64,000 nt of DNA, taken from NCBI GenBank assembly GCA_910575585.1, contig CAJTGF010000010.1, positions 1 to 64,000 of the forward strand, in the 5' to 3' direction. The stretch comes from Clostridiaceae bacterium. GTDB lineage: Bacteria > Bacillota > Clostridia > Lachnospirales > Lachnospiraceae. Of this stretch, positions 1 to 7,513 are shown piece after piece. Position 1 is the first letter of the stretch. Each line of letters opens with the position of its first letter. The translations under genes were made by a program, and so were the position numbers. Under the pieces are notes generated by a model that was not told the origin of the DNA, searched no databases, and saw only the letters and a list, made by a program, of their open reading frames with translations.

Positions 1-1
1 A

Positions 2-973
2 AGGAAGGCACGGAAGATCCTGCTTGTTACGAAAGTCTGCCTGGAACTGAACCGTTTCGCGTTCATGGAACTGGAGGCTGGCGGGAAGCTGGCACCGTGG
101 CAGTACCAGCAGGGCTCGCTGTACGGCTATTCCGGCATCCGCCATGCGCTGGAAGGCCAGCAGGGCGGGAAATGCCTGCTCTGCGGGAAGCGCCTGATCG
201 AGCATGACCATCACCTGATACCGCAGAGCAAAAACGGCAGTGATACCCTGGCGAACATGGCTGGTTTATGCAGCCAATGTCATGACTTGGTACATAAGGA
301 CGCAGGGGCCGCAGAAAAACTCGCGAAACGCAAGGCTGGCATCAATAAGAAATACCATGCATTATCGGTACTCAACCAGATCATCCCGTACCTTGCCCAG
401 AAACTGGAGCAGATGTTTGGCGCACAGGGGTTCTTTGTGACCATGGGCTGGAACACGAAGCAGTTCCGGGATAACCATAATATCGATAAGGATCATGATA
501 TCGATGCCTACTGCATTGCCTGCAGCGCTATGGAAACCGTTAGGGTACTGGATGTGCCAAAGGAAAGCTATGAGATCCGGCAGTTCAGGCGGCACAGCCG
601 GGCGAAGATCCACCACCAGACGGAACGGGCATATGGACTGGACGGCGTTACGGTAGCCAAAAACCGCAGAAAGCGCGAGGAGCAGAAAACGGACGCCCTG
701 GAAGACTGGTTCCAGGCAATGGAAAACATCCATGGACGCCAGGAAGCGGAGCGGATGCGCTCCAGATTGTCAGTGAAGAAAAGCACAAGGTATTACAACG
801 ATATGGATAGGGACAGGCCCGGGGCAGTATTTGTTTTCCAGGGAAAACCCTATGTGCTGACTGGCCAGCTGACGGGCGGGCAATATTACCGCGCATATGG
901 CCAGGAAAACAGGAATTTCCCGGTTAAGAAATGTGGAGTTGTCCAGAAAAATGCGGGGCTGGTATACGTATGA
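2..973 (+). CDS. IscB-like RuvC/HNH nuclease, C-terminal part (5' end outside window)
   Basis: The frame is open from base 2, so the N-terminus lies upstream; the first internal Met is at 65. The protein resembles the C-terminal half of IscB, the IS200/IS605-associated RNA-guided nuclease related to Cas9. Visible in order: a RuvC-II-like segment (LELNRFAF); an HNH core with two CxxC pairs (CLLCG and CSQCH) around DHHLIPQSKNGSDTLAN; a RuvC-III-like DHDIDAYCIA; and the basic tail typical of IscB (QFRRHSRAKIHHQ, then AKNRRKR). The RRxRR motif, RuvC-I and bridge helix would be upstream, as would the omega RNA that guides IscB, so intactness cannot be judged. No TnpA transposase is visible here. 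The family call is fairly secure; activity is unknown. Confidence 0.82.
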   Translation, partial: RKARKILLVTKVCLELNRFAFMELEAGGKLAPWQYQQGSLYGYSGIRHALEGQQGGKCLLCGKRLIEHDHHLIPQSKNGSDTLANMAGLCSQCHDLVHKDAGAAEKLAKRKAGINKKYHALSVLNQIIPYLAQKLEQMFGAQGFFVTMGWNTKQFRDNHNIDKDHDIDAYCIACSAMETVRVLDVPKESYEIRQFRRHSRAKIHHQTERAYGLDGVTVAKNRRKREEQKTDALEDWFQAMENIHGRQEAERMRSRLSVKKSTRYYNDMDRDRPGAVFVFQGKPYVLTGQLTGGQYYRAYGQENRNFPVKKCGVVQKNAGLVYV

Positions 974-1278
974 CAGGATACGTTCTGTTGTAGGTTCCGT
1001 CATATGGCGATTCATCAGCGCGTCTAAAGCCACGCTGTTTTCTTGCCAGATTCTTATAAAAAGCCATGGTGTTCCATCTCCGTAGAGTCGCTCATATAGG
1101 ATATCAAGTGTGGGATGTATTGCGCCTCCTGCATTTTGTCTGGGTTCTGCGGGTATGGCTACATGGCATGAAGGAGGGCCGGATGAATAGGGGAAAAAGA
1201 AGAAGGAAAAACCTTGTATGCGAGTAGAACATGTAATCAGATGGGAAATGACCAGTTGTTACCAGCTTATAACACTAG
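974..1278. other. Gap after the IscB-like gene; no intact gene
   Basis: No convincing coding frame is visible. The only recognisable item is a 39-nt segment at 1099-1137, ending CTCCTGCATTTT, that matches 54084-54122 at 32 of 39 positions. At the second site it forms the terminator after a giant gene; here the hairpin is degraded. Confidence 0.5.
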
Positions 1279-1617
1279 ATCGGAGTCGCTGATGAATATA
1301 TTGCAGTGGCGGAAGTGATGCAGCACCGGTCGGATATGGATTGCTTTGTCCCATTAATGGAAAAATACCATGAAACATTCGGCTTTTATCCCAAATATCC
1401 GATTGCAGACGCCGGATATAGCTCTTTCAACAATTATCTTTTCTGCTAGGAACACGGGATGGAAAAATACATGAAATTTCCTATGTACAAGAAGGAGACA
1501 AAAGATAAAAACTATCACAATGACCCGTTCAGGGCGGTAGATTTCAGGACGAATGAAGATGGGAAGTTAATCTGTCCGAACGGCAAGGAATTTCATTTGG
1601 CCTATAGAGAACCGTGA
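1279..1617 (+). pseudogene. IS1182-family transposase fragment
   Basis: Translation gives an internal piece of an IS1182-like transposase: GVADEYIAVAEVMQHRSDMD, then FGFYPKYPIADAGYSSFNNY, then KYMKFPMYKKETK and LICPNGKEF. IS1182 transposases carry a DAGYgs-eNY segment and a later CPNGK segment in this order. The frame has an amber codon at 1447 (after NNYLFC), continues with recognisable sequence (EHGMEKY), and ends at TGA 1615. Both the N-terminus and the C-terminal catalytic part are missing. It is a dead fragment. Confidence 0.72.
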
Positions 1618-1805
1618 GAAGAAGTCTGGATTCTGTGCGGTTAGAGTTTTTCCTGGTATCCATAGGGCATAATCTATATAAATTTTACAATAAGCAGATG
1701 AGGCTCACAGAAGCCGCATGATCCTAAAAAAGAATGCGTTTTCTGTGGGGTAAGGGAAGTTATATCCTTATTTGATTTTTGAATGGAATTTCTCTATAAT
1801 TTGAA

Positions 1806-1855
1806 GAGGCTGTGAAAACCAACGTTTTTCGACGTCTATTTTTTCACAGCCCCTT
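1806..1855. terminator. Hairpin with T-tract, probably left by the IS1182 remnant
   Basis: GGCTGTGAAAA pairs with TTTTTTCACAGCC, followed by CCTTATTTTTT. The structure fits a rho-independent terminator or a terminal inverted repeat of the decayed IS element. Confidence 0.55.
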
Positions 1856-1867
1856 ATTTTTTGCCAT

Positions 1868-2328
1868 AAGAAAATTCTGTATCGAATAAATGGAAGCGGA
1901 AAGAAGATAGCAAGAGAGATTTTGCGTTTCACGAAAGCAGCTTATATGAATTTGCAAAAAGATGGAAGCCGCCTGGAATTTATAGATATAGAAGACACAA
2001 CGGAAATCAATCAAGGACGGTCAAGGCAGAATGCCAGTCTGCGATCTGCCGCCTGAACGGGCAGCGTGACCCAAGATTTAAAGATTTTGCGGCATTAAAG
2101 ACGGGCGGTTGCGATGGCTGGTTTGCGCTGAAGGATCCCCGTGGGCTGGTTGATGAGGGAACGGCCCAGGCCCTGGAGGCGGTTCTCCCGTCCCGCGCCG
2201 ATGCAGCCGCCTGTATCCAGTGGTATGGGTGAGGCCTTAGGTTCCCGTACTGCATCCGGAAGGTGCTGGTAGATGCGGAGATCCGGGAGAACGCCGCAAA
2301 AAGCAAGCGGGCAGCATCCGCATGGTGA
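1868..2328 (+). pseudogene. Unrecognised coding remnants
   Basis: Two overlapping open stretches look like former coding sequence. One frame (1868-2056) reads KKILYRINGSGKKIAREILR and continues to TGA at 2054. The next frame, open across about 1990-2229, includes FKDFAALKTGGCDGWFALKD and DEGTAQALEAVLPSRADAAA, stops at TGA 2230, and continues readably (FPYCIRKVLVDAEIREN) to TGA 2326. No family was recognised. Whether they form one frameshifted gene or two joined scraps cannot be decided by eye. Confidence 0.35.
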
Positions 2329-2362
2329 TGGCGGTGGGAGCGGAAAACACAGAAAAAAACAG

Positions 2363-2475
2363 CTATCCGCAAAACGGTCACGAAAAATGCCGGCCACACT
2401 CCATGCTTTTGGAAACAGAAAAAAATATATTTTTTTCGGGAATGGGAACGATAAAATCCGCCCACACCCCATACT
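2363..2475 (+). promoter_or_regulatory. Shared intergenic element: TTATCCGCA variant plus AAATCC/CCCATACT motif
   Basis: CTATCCGCA at 2363-2371 is a one-base variant of the 9-mer that recurs between genes of this element. AAATCC (2454-2459) and CCCATACT (2468-2475) are separated by 8 nt, against 9 nt at 26829, 43487 and 59037. If it is a promoter, it would read toward the gene at 2741 with a leader of roughly 260 nt. Confidence 0.4.
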
Positions 2476-2740
2476 GTTTTTGTATCCCGAAGCGGCCATG
2501 GCGCACTGTCAGGATCGAAGCCATCCAGACGGCAGATCCTGCAGCAGGCCGGTCCGACTCCGGCCGGGGAGCCTTGCGGGGCTTTATGGTTTTCCCCCGC
2601 AGACATATTTTCCTTCTTTTTTATAGATGCCGTGCTGCTGCTCCCCGCGGCAGTGCGGCGTTTTTGCTTCCATGCAGGAAAAAGTTCCGGGAGATATGCC
2701 ATCCATTAAAGAAATGCAAGAAAGGAGCTGAAGCAGCGCC

Positions 2741-2980
2741 ATGTTAAGGGATACCCATATAGCGGCAGGGGTCAGTGCGGCCCTTCTGTTCACACGCCCG
2801 CAGGGGGTGCTCCCCGCCATCGGTGTTGTGCTGTCCACCGTGTGCGGTTCGGTCATCAGTGACATCAATGCGGACCGGTCATGGGCCAGGAAACAGGCGG
2901 ATGTCTGGATCTGTATTTCTGCAGCAGGGTTTGCCGGGGCTGCCCTCGTTGCCGCCGTTTCCGGGCAGGCATTCCGCTAA
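2741..2980 (+). CDS. Small membrane protein, DUF457/YdjM-like fragment
   Basis: A 79-aa protein beginning MLRDTHIAAGVSAALLF, with VISDIN near residue 48 and a hydrophobic C-terminal segment. The THxxxG start followed by a (S/P)DI(D/N) motif after a hydrophobic stretch resembles the N-terminus of the DUF457/YdjM family of predicted membrane metal-dependent hydrolases. Those are usually about twice this length, so it is either truncated or a minimal member. AAAGGAG lies about 14 nt before the ATG, rather far. It precedes the lipoprotein-SecY-SecE cluster by 32 nt and may be in the same transcript. Confidence 0.55.
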   Translation: MLRDTHIAAGVSAALLFTRPQGVLPAIGVVLSTVCGSVISDINADRSWARKQADVWICISAAGFAGAALVAAVSGQAFR

Positions 2981-3012
2981 AAAAGAAAAAAATCAGAAAG
3001 GGAGAGAAAGAC

Positions 3013-4122
3013 ATGAGGGAACAGAGAATTGCCAGCAGGGAAACAACCAGGTTGGTTTCACATCACTCCGATAGAAGGGAGGCTCTACATCACCCCGTCA
3101 GGAGAATGGCATGCATGGCTGTAATAGCCGCACTGGCCGTATCCGCGCCGCTTGCCGGATGTTCCAAAAAAGAGGGGCTGGGGCAAGGGACAGCAGTGGA
3201 AACGGAAGCCCTGATGGAGCTCCGTCTGTCCTGTTATCTGACCGGGACAAGCGTGTTCACGGACGCGGACGGGCAGGAGAAGACTTCGGTTCGTTTCCTG
3301 GTCGAGAACGACGACACGGAAAACAAAGATTGGGTAAAAGGGCTTAACGGGAAGGAAACCCTGGTCACGGGGGATGGACAGGTACAAGTCTATTCCAGGT
3401 ACATCAACGACCACTGCAGGTATGTGGACGGGACCGTGCTGGGGATCGTGGATGCCGATGATGTCACGTACAATGCCGGGACGTTCACCAGCAGCGGATG
3501 GAAGCAGGCAGGGGAAGAACAGTACCAGGAGATCGGTGCGATTGTGGAGGACGGCATCCCTTATTTCTATACTGGCTGCGGTGTTTCCACCGGCCTCTCC
3601 GGGGAACGAGTGATGTGCGTATGGCTGGCCGGGTTCACGCCGGATTCTGTCCCGGTAGACGGAGAGCGCCCACAGCTTAAGCGTGCCGATCGGTTCTCCC
3701 TGGTCACTGCTGATGGAGGGGAGATACTGGGATGGGAAGGGATGAAGAAGGAGCCCCAGCTCTCCGTCAACGAGTTCGGCGTGGAGGTCTCGATCCAGGC
3801 GGAGGATGCGGATGCCCTGCTGGCCTCCATCGCGGGGACGGGACTGACCCTCAGGCATGAATCGGAAGACGGGACCATATCCGATTTCGAGCTGGAAAAG
3901 AAAGGCGTCAGGATACAGGAACCCGCAGCCGGGAGCCAGGAAGATACAGCTGAAGCGGAAGATGCCGCAGAAGCTGTGGAAACCACCGGAACCGGGGAAG
4001 ATACGGAAGCCAGGGAAGGTGCGGGAGCAGAAGATGTAGGAGGCGATGATACTCCTGGAATCGGGGACGGCGCAGCCGGCACAGGAGTGCCTGGAGGCGA
4101 AGAAAGCGGGGCGGAGTCATGA
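3013..4122 (+). CDS. Lipoprotein of unknown function, first gene of the SecYE cluster
   Basis: A 369-aa protein from ATG 3013, chosen because a GGAGAG purine run precedes it; an upstream in-frame ATG at 2881 lies inside the previous gene. Residues about 31-51 form a signal sequence ending in the lipobox LAGC, followed by KKEG, so it should be lipid-anchored on the outer face of the membrane. The middle is a hydrophilic, probably beta-rich domain. The last 60 residues are a low-complexity Ala/Glu/Gly/Thr tail. Its stop overlaps the secY-like start (ATGA at 4119), implying translational coupling. A role as a channel partner or folding factor is inferred only from context. Confidence 0.8.
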   Translation: MREQRIASRETTRLVSHHSDRREALHHPVRRMACMAVIAALAVSAPLAGCSKKEGLGQGTAVETEALMELRLSCYLTGTSVFTDADGQEKTSVRFLVENDDTENKDWVKGLNGKETLVTGDGQVQVYSRYINDHCRYVDGTVLGIVDADDVTYNAGTFTSSGWKQAGEEQYQEIGAIVEDGIPYFYTGCGVSTGLSGERVMCVWLAGFTPDSVPVDGERPQLKRADRFSLVTADGGEILGWEGMKKEPQLSVNEFGVEVSIQAEDADALLASIAGTGLTLRHESEDGTISDFELEKKGVRIQEPAAGSQEDTAEAEDAAEAVETTGTGEDTEAREGAGAEDVGGDDTPGIGDGAAGTGVPGGEESGAES

Positions 4123-5450
4123 AGGGCGGCAGGAAGCAGGGGTTCCGGACATTCAAGTCGCAGCTGAAAGGGCTCCCTACCGCATGCAAGGCCGCAGTCA
4201 TCCTGGCAGTCATCATCCTGGTAAGGTTCGGGTCATCCTATCCGCTCCCGTTTGTGGACGGGGATTACATGCGGATGATCCTTGGGATACAGGGGCTTGC
4301 CTTTTTAAACTCCATCACAGGCGGCTCCATGCAGCAGATGTCGTTTTTCGCCCTATCGATCAGCCCGTACATCACGGCGTCCATCATCATGCAGCTCATG
4401 ACGGTAGTATTCCCTTCCTTGGAGGAGATGCAGAAAGACGGGAAGACTGGGAGGGAGCGGTTTAAGCATATCACCCAGGCCGTAGCCGTCACCCTGTCCG
4501 TCATCCAGTCCGTGGCGATGGCGGTAGGGCTTGGCGCAAGAGGGCTCCTGGTGTCCTACACACCGGCCACCGTGGCGGCAGCGTCCGTGATCTGGAGTAT
4601 CGGGGCCATCGTCCTGATCGGGATCAGTTCCTTCCTGGACTGGATGGAGGTGGGGAGCGGGATCTCGATCCTGCTGTGCGCCAATATCCTGTCCACGTTC
4701 CCATCTGACGTGTTCGCTTTGAGGGATATGTTTGTGAGCGGGAAGATCCCTGCGGTGGCCGTCCTAAACGCATGCCTGATCATAGCGACGTTCCTAGCCA
4801 TCCTTGGTGTATGCGTGGTCCTGGCGTCGACGTCCAGGGAAGTACCCGTGGTGAACTCCAGGAAGCTGGCCGGGACTCTGGACAAGTCATCCTTTCCGAT
4901 CCCGCTCAATACCTGTTCCGTCATGCCTGTGATCTTCGCCAGTTCCATCTTAAGCCTCCCGATCATCGTGTCCCAGTTCACGGGGACGGCGAAGGACGGG
5001 ATCCCCATGCACATCATGCGGTGCCTGACGACCGGAGAATGGTTCAAGCCGGAACAGCCTTTATACACAGTGGGGGCTTTCCTATATTTCGGGCTTACAA
5101 CGCTCTTTACGTTTTTTTACCTGGACATCGGTTTCAATCCTTATGAGATTGCTGATAACCTAAAGCGGTCAGGGGCGACCATACCGGGGATACGCCCGGG
5201 GGCACCGACTGTTGAATATATCAGAAAGACCAGCACCCGCATCGCCTTGGCCGGGAACACGGCGACAACGCTGCTGATCCTCGCCATGCATGCCGTATGC
5301 AACGCTTACGGGCTGGGCGCTTTGAGCATCGCAGGGACGTCGGTCATCATCCTGGTGGGCGTCGTGATCGAGGAGCGGAGGCTCTTGGCATCCCTGGCAG
5401 CCGTAAAGCAGTTTTCCGGGCGCAGGAAGAAAAGGAGGGGTATCCTATGA
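4119..5450 (+). CDS. secY: SecY-family translocase channel subunit, element-encoded paralogue
   Basis: A 443-aa polytopic protein of normal SecY length. Family signatures include GGSMQQMSFFALSISPYITA and ASIIMQLM in the TM2 region, EEMQKDGKTGRERF in the following loop, and GIRPGAPTVEYIRK in the cytoplasmic C5 loop that contacts SecA and ribosomes. SecY forms the protein-conducting pore with SecE. The usual ribosomal-protein operon of chromosomal secY is absent; the gene lies between a lipoprotein gene and secE with 4-nt ATGA overlaps on both sides. The neighbours do not include the SecA2/Asp/glycosyltransferase set of streptococcal SecY2 systems. The supposed clients, three giant secreted proteins, are encoded further along. 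Confidence 0.93.
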   Translation: MKGGRKQGFRTFKSQLKGLPTACKAAVILAVIILVRFGSSYPLPFVDGDYMRMILGIQGLAFLNSITGGSMQQMSFFALSISPYITASIIMQLMTVVFPSLEEMQKDGKTGRERFKHITQAVAVTLSVIQSVAMAVGLGARGLLVSYTPATVAAASVIWSIGAIVLIGISSFLDWMEVGSGISILLCANILSTFPSDVFALRDMFVSGKIPAVAVLNACLIIATFLAILGVCVVLASTSREVPVVNSRKLAGTLDKSSFPIPLNTCSVMPVIFASSILSLPIIVSQFTGTAKDGIPMHIMRCLTTGEWFKPEQPLYTVGAFLYFGLTTLFTFFYLDIGFNPYEIADNLKRSGATIPGIRPGAPTVEYIRKTSTRIALAGNTATTLLILAMHAVCNAYGLGALSIAGTSVIILVGVVIEERRLLASLAAVKQFSGRRKKRRGIL

Positions 5451-5638
5451 GGGAGCGTGTCAAAGAACCGGGGCCTGTATCCCTGGTGAAATACGTCAAG
5501 GGGCTGGGACTCACGTTCCCGGCCAAAAAAGAAGTGGTGAAGAACACCATGATTACGGCCGCTGTCATGCTGGCAGGAGGGACGTTCCTGTTCATCATCG
5601 ACACGGCCAGTATGTACCTATTTGCGATCAGCGGTTGA
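5447..5638 (+). CDS. secE: SecE-family translocase subunit
   Basis: A 63-aa single-pass protein, the usual size for Gram-positive SecE. It has the amphipathic segment and conserved hinge before the membrane helix (FPAKKEVVKNTMITA), then one transmembrane segment ending FIIDTASMYLFAISG. SecE clamps the two halves of SecY. The ATG overlaps the secY stop (ATGA), so the two are probably made together. A terminator follows within 25 nt. The pairing of secY and secE supports a functional second channel rather than a stray paralogue. No SecG or SecA gene is visible in the window, so those would have to come from the host. Confidence 0.88.
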   Translation: MRERVKEPGPVSLVKYVKGLGLTFPAKKEVVKNTMITAAVMLAGGTFLFIIDTASMYLFAISG

Positions 5639-5658
5639 CATAGTTTCGCATAAGGAAA

Positions 5659-5704
5659 AGGCCCTCCCGACCGTACAGCATAGTACAGCCGGAGGGCTTT
5701 TTTG
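5659..5704. terminator. Terminator between convergent genes
   Basis: GCCCTCC (5661-5667) pairs with GGAGGGC (5691-5697), followed by a run of seven T. An inner GTAC/GTAC pair may extend the structure. It ends the lipoprotein-secY-secE unit and may also serve the convergent gene whose stop is at 5711. Confidence 0.85.
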
Positions 5705-5710
5705 CTGGCA

Positions 5711-7204
5711 TCAGACCTTGTACCAGGTAAAAGACGCTTCCTTCGGTGGCTTTTTCGGTCCGTCCTCGCCCATATGCCTTTCGGTGTACCCGGACAGCAT
5801 GGGCGGGTCGGTCAGCAGCCCCCGTTCCTTTAGCATCCCGTCCGGGACATGTTCAAACTGGAGGTTGTAGTAATCCATCTCGGCTTTCTGCCCGTTCACG
5901 ATGGCACCTGCCTGATACCCGTGATCGCAGATGGAGATGTGGTGCCCGCCGCCCCATTCCGGGATGCGCATCTCGGATGCGGAGTAGAACTTCGCACAGC
6001 CCTGGTCATGGGTATATGCCTGCTGTGCAGCATAGTCCATCAGCGACGCGTCAACGAGCGGCTTCTGGCAGAGCGGGGCGAAACAGTAGGCATCCATATA
6101 GCCGGAGAGGACCCGGAGCTGGACGGACTCATGGGCATAAAGGCGTATGCCCCTGCTCCTTAAGAAGCGGACAACCGGATAGGTCAGTGGGATGGAGAAC
6201 CCGTAAAACTGCCCGGTCTGGAAAAGCCTGTAGCCCTCATCCTTTTCCTCCATGGAGAAGAAGATATCGATCAGGGCACAGCGCATCAGGTGCTGCATGA
6301 ACATAGAGTACATGGCCGGGTAGACCAGAATCAGGCGTTCCCCCCAGGTTTCCTGCGTGGTCCCGATGCCTGTCTCCGCCAGGCGGCGCATCAGCTTCGG
6401 ACTGACGGAACCAGGATCCGAAAAGCGGTAAGGGATGTGGTGGAGCCTTAACAGCTCCTCCAGATCTTCCGCATAGAGGCCCTGGACGTACACGGCGGAG
6501 AGCGCAGAATTATCCGCGTAGTCCTTCGTGTACCCGAACAGGTGGGATTCCCACTGCCCCGGATGGCGGAACGCCTTTTCGATCACCCTGGGATCCCTGT
6601 CGACGCAGTAGGCACTCGTGCGGTAATCCTCCAGCGTCAGCCGCGTATCTTCCGGGCGGGGGTTCTCGGAAGCCATCATGCAGGCCTTGAAGTGCCAGAT
6701 CAGCTCGTCCTCCAGGCGGTCGGTCTCGCGCTGCGTGGGGGCGGCATCAGCAGCGGCATAATACCTCCATACCAGGGAGGAGAAGGTCGTGGAATAATTG
6801 AAATACTCCGTCATCGGGATCCCGAACTCCGTCGAGATCGCCATGACCCGCTCCAGGTCGTTCATAAGTTCCAGGATGCACGCCATTTCGGATGCCGAAT
6901 GGTGGAACCGGGAGAATGGGTAAGCGTTGAAGCTTTTGCGCAGCACGCTGATGCCATGGATATGCACCCGCCTCTCTGCGAAGTATTCCTGCGCACTATA
7001 GAGCGAGCCGTCAATCTCGATGAAATCCCCACCCAGGATCAGGCCCTTGTCATACCCGAACACGAAGAACAGCTGGGTCGAACCCTGGACGAACGCGCCA
7101 TACATGCCGCGCTCACAGGCGGCAGCCGGCAGGTATTTCAGTTCCGGCGCATCCCGGAACAGCTGCGCAGTCGTAAAGTTACCTTCTAATTCATGTCTCA
7201 ACAT
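5711..7204 (-). CDS. Unrecognised 497-aa protein
   Basis: The start at 7204 has a good ribosome site (GAGGAGA, 7 nt before ATG). No signal peptide or transmembrane segment is evident, so it is probably cytoplasmic. The sequence is rich in aromatic residues and contains several Cys and His (CERGMYG, HFKACMM, GGGHHISICDHG) without a pattern I can assign. The gene is convergent with the SecYE unit and divergent from the 1859-aa transfer-like protein, sharing a 309-nt control region with it. I do not recognise the family and assign no function. It is full length with no visible breaks. Confidence 0.78.
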   Translation of the reverse strand: MLRHELEGNFTTAQLFRDAPELKYLPAAACERGMYGAFVQGSTQLFFVFGYDKGLILGGDFIEIDGSLYSAQEYFAERRVHIHGISVLRKSFNAYPFSRFHHSASEMACILELMNDLERVMAISTEFGIPMTEYFNYSTTFSSLVWRYYAAADAAPTQRETDRLEDELIWHFKACMMASENPRPEDTRLTLEDYRTSAYCVDRDPRVIEKAFRHPGQWESHLFGYTKDYADNSALSAVYVQGLYAEDLEELLRLHHIPYRFSDPGSVSPKLMRRLAETGIGTTQETWGERLILVYPAMYSMFMQHLMRCALIDIFFSMEEKDEGYRLFQTGQFYGFSIPLTYPVVRFLRSRGIRLYAHESVQLRVLSGYMDAYCFAPLCQKPLVDASLMDYAAQQAYTHDQGCAKFYSASEMRIPEWGGGHHISICDHGYQAGAIVNGQKAEMDYYNLQFEHVPDGMLKERGLLTDPPMLSGYTERHMGEDGPKKPPKEASFTWYKV

Positions 7205-7358
7205 TTCAGATTCTCCTCATTTTTCCTTACTTTTCGCTATGTATTCCTTGTTTGTTCCTTGCTGTCCCTGTTATCGTACAAAACCCTCCAGATTTCAAGA
7301 AAAAACATTCAGAAAAATTTCCGGAAAAAGGGTAGGGATTTTTTTCGCCTGAAAGAAG

Positions 7359-7376
7359 GTATGGGTTTCCCATACT
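7359..7376. promoter_or_regulatory. Perfect palindrome in the divergent control region
   Basis: GTATGGG-TTT-CCCATAC is a 7-3-7 perfect inverted repeat (7359-7375) in the 7205-7513 gap between the 497-aa and 1859-aa genes. Its right arm plus the next T is the CCCATACT box seen at other intergenic sites, but AAATCC is absent here. The gap otherwise holds A/T-rich tracts (about 7278-7345) and the ribosome site AAGGAGG before ATG 7514. It could be a repressor site or the promoter box itself. Confidence 0.45.
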
Positions 7377-7513
7377 TACCACAGGAGGGTGCAGAAGGGA
7401 TGGCTATGCCTGCCATGCCCTGCAGCGCCCGCCCGGCCCTGCCAGGCCCATCCGGACAGGCAGGCTGCCGGGATACCAGAAAAAATAGTACAAAAAGGAA
7501 GGAGGCACAGCAT

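Noticed and set aside
2007-2702. Long open frames on both strands across 2.0-2.75 kb
   Set aside because: They overlap each other, lack ribosome sites and have unusual Pro/Arg/Ser/Cys-rich composition typical of shadow frames in GC-rich DNA. The better candidates are short plus-strand remnants.
4119-5638. Assignment as a SecA2/SecY2 glycoprotein export system
   Set aside because: No SecA2, Asp1-3, GtfA/B or Ser-rich glycoprotein gene is present, and the SecE partner is not SecY2-like context. It is treated as a separate type of accessory channel.
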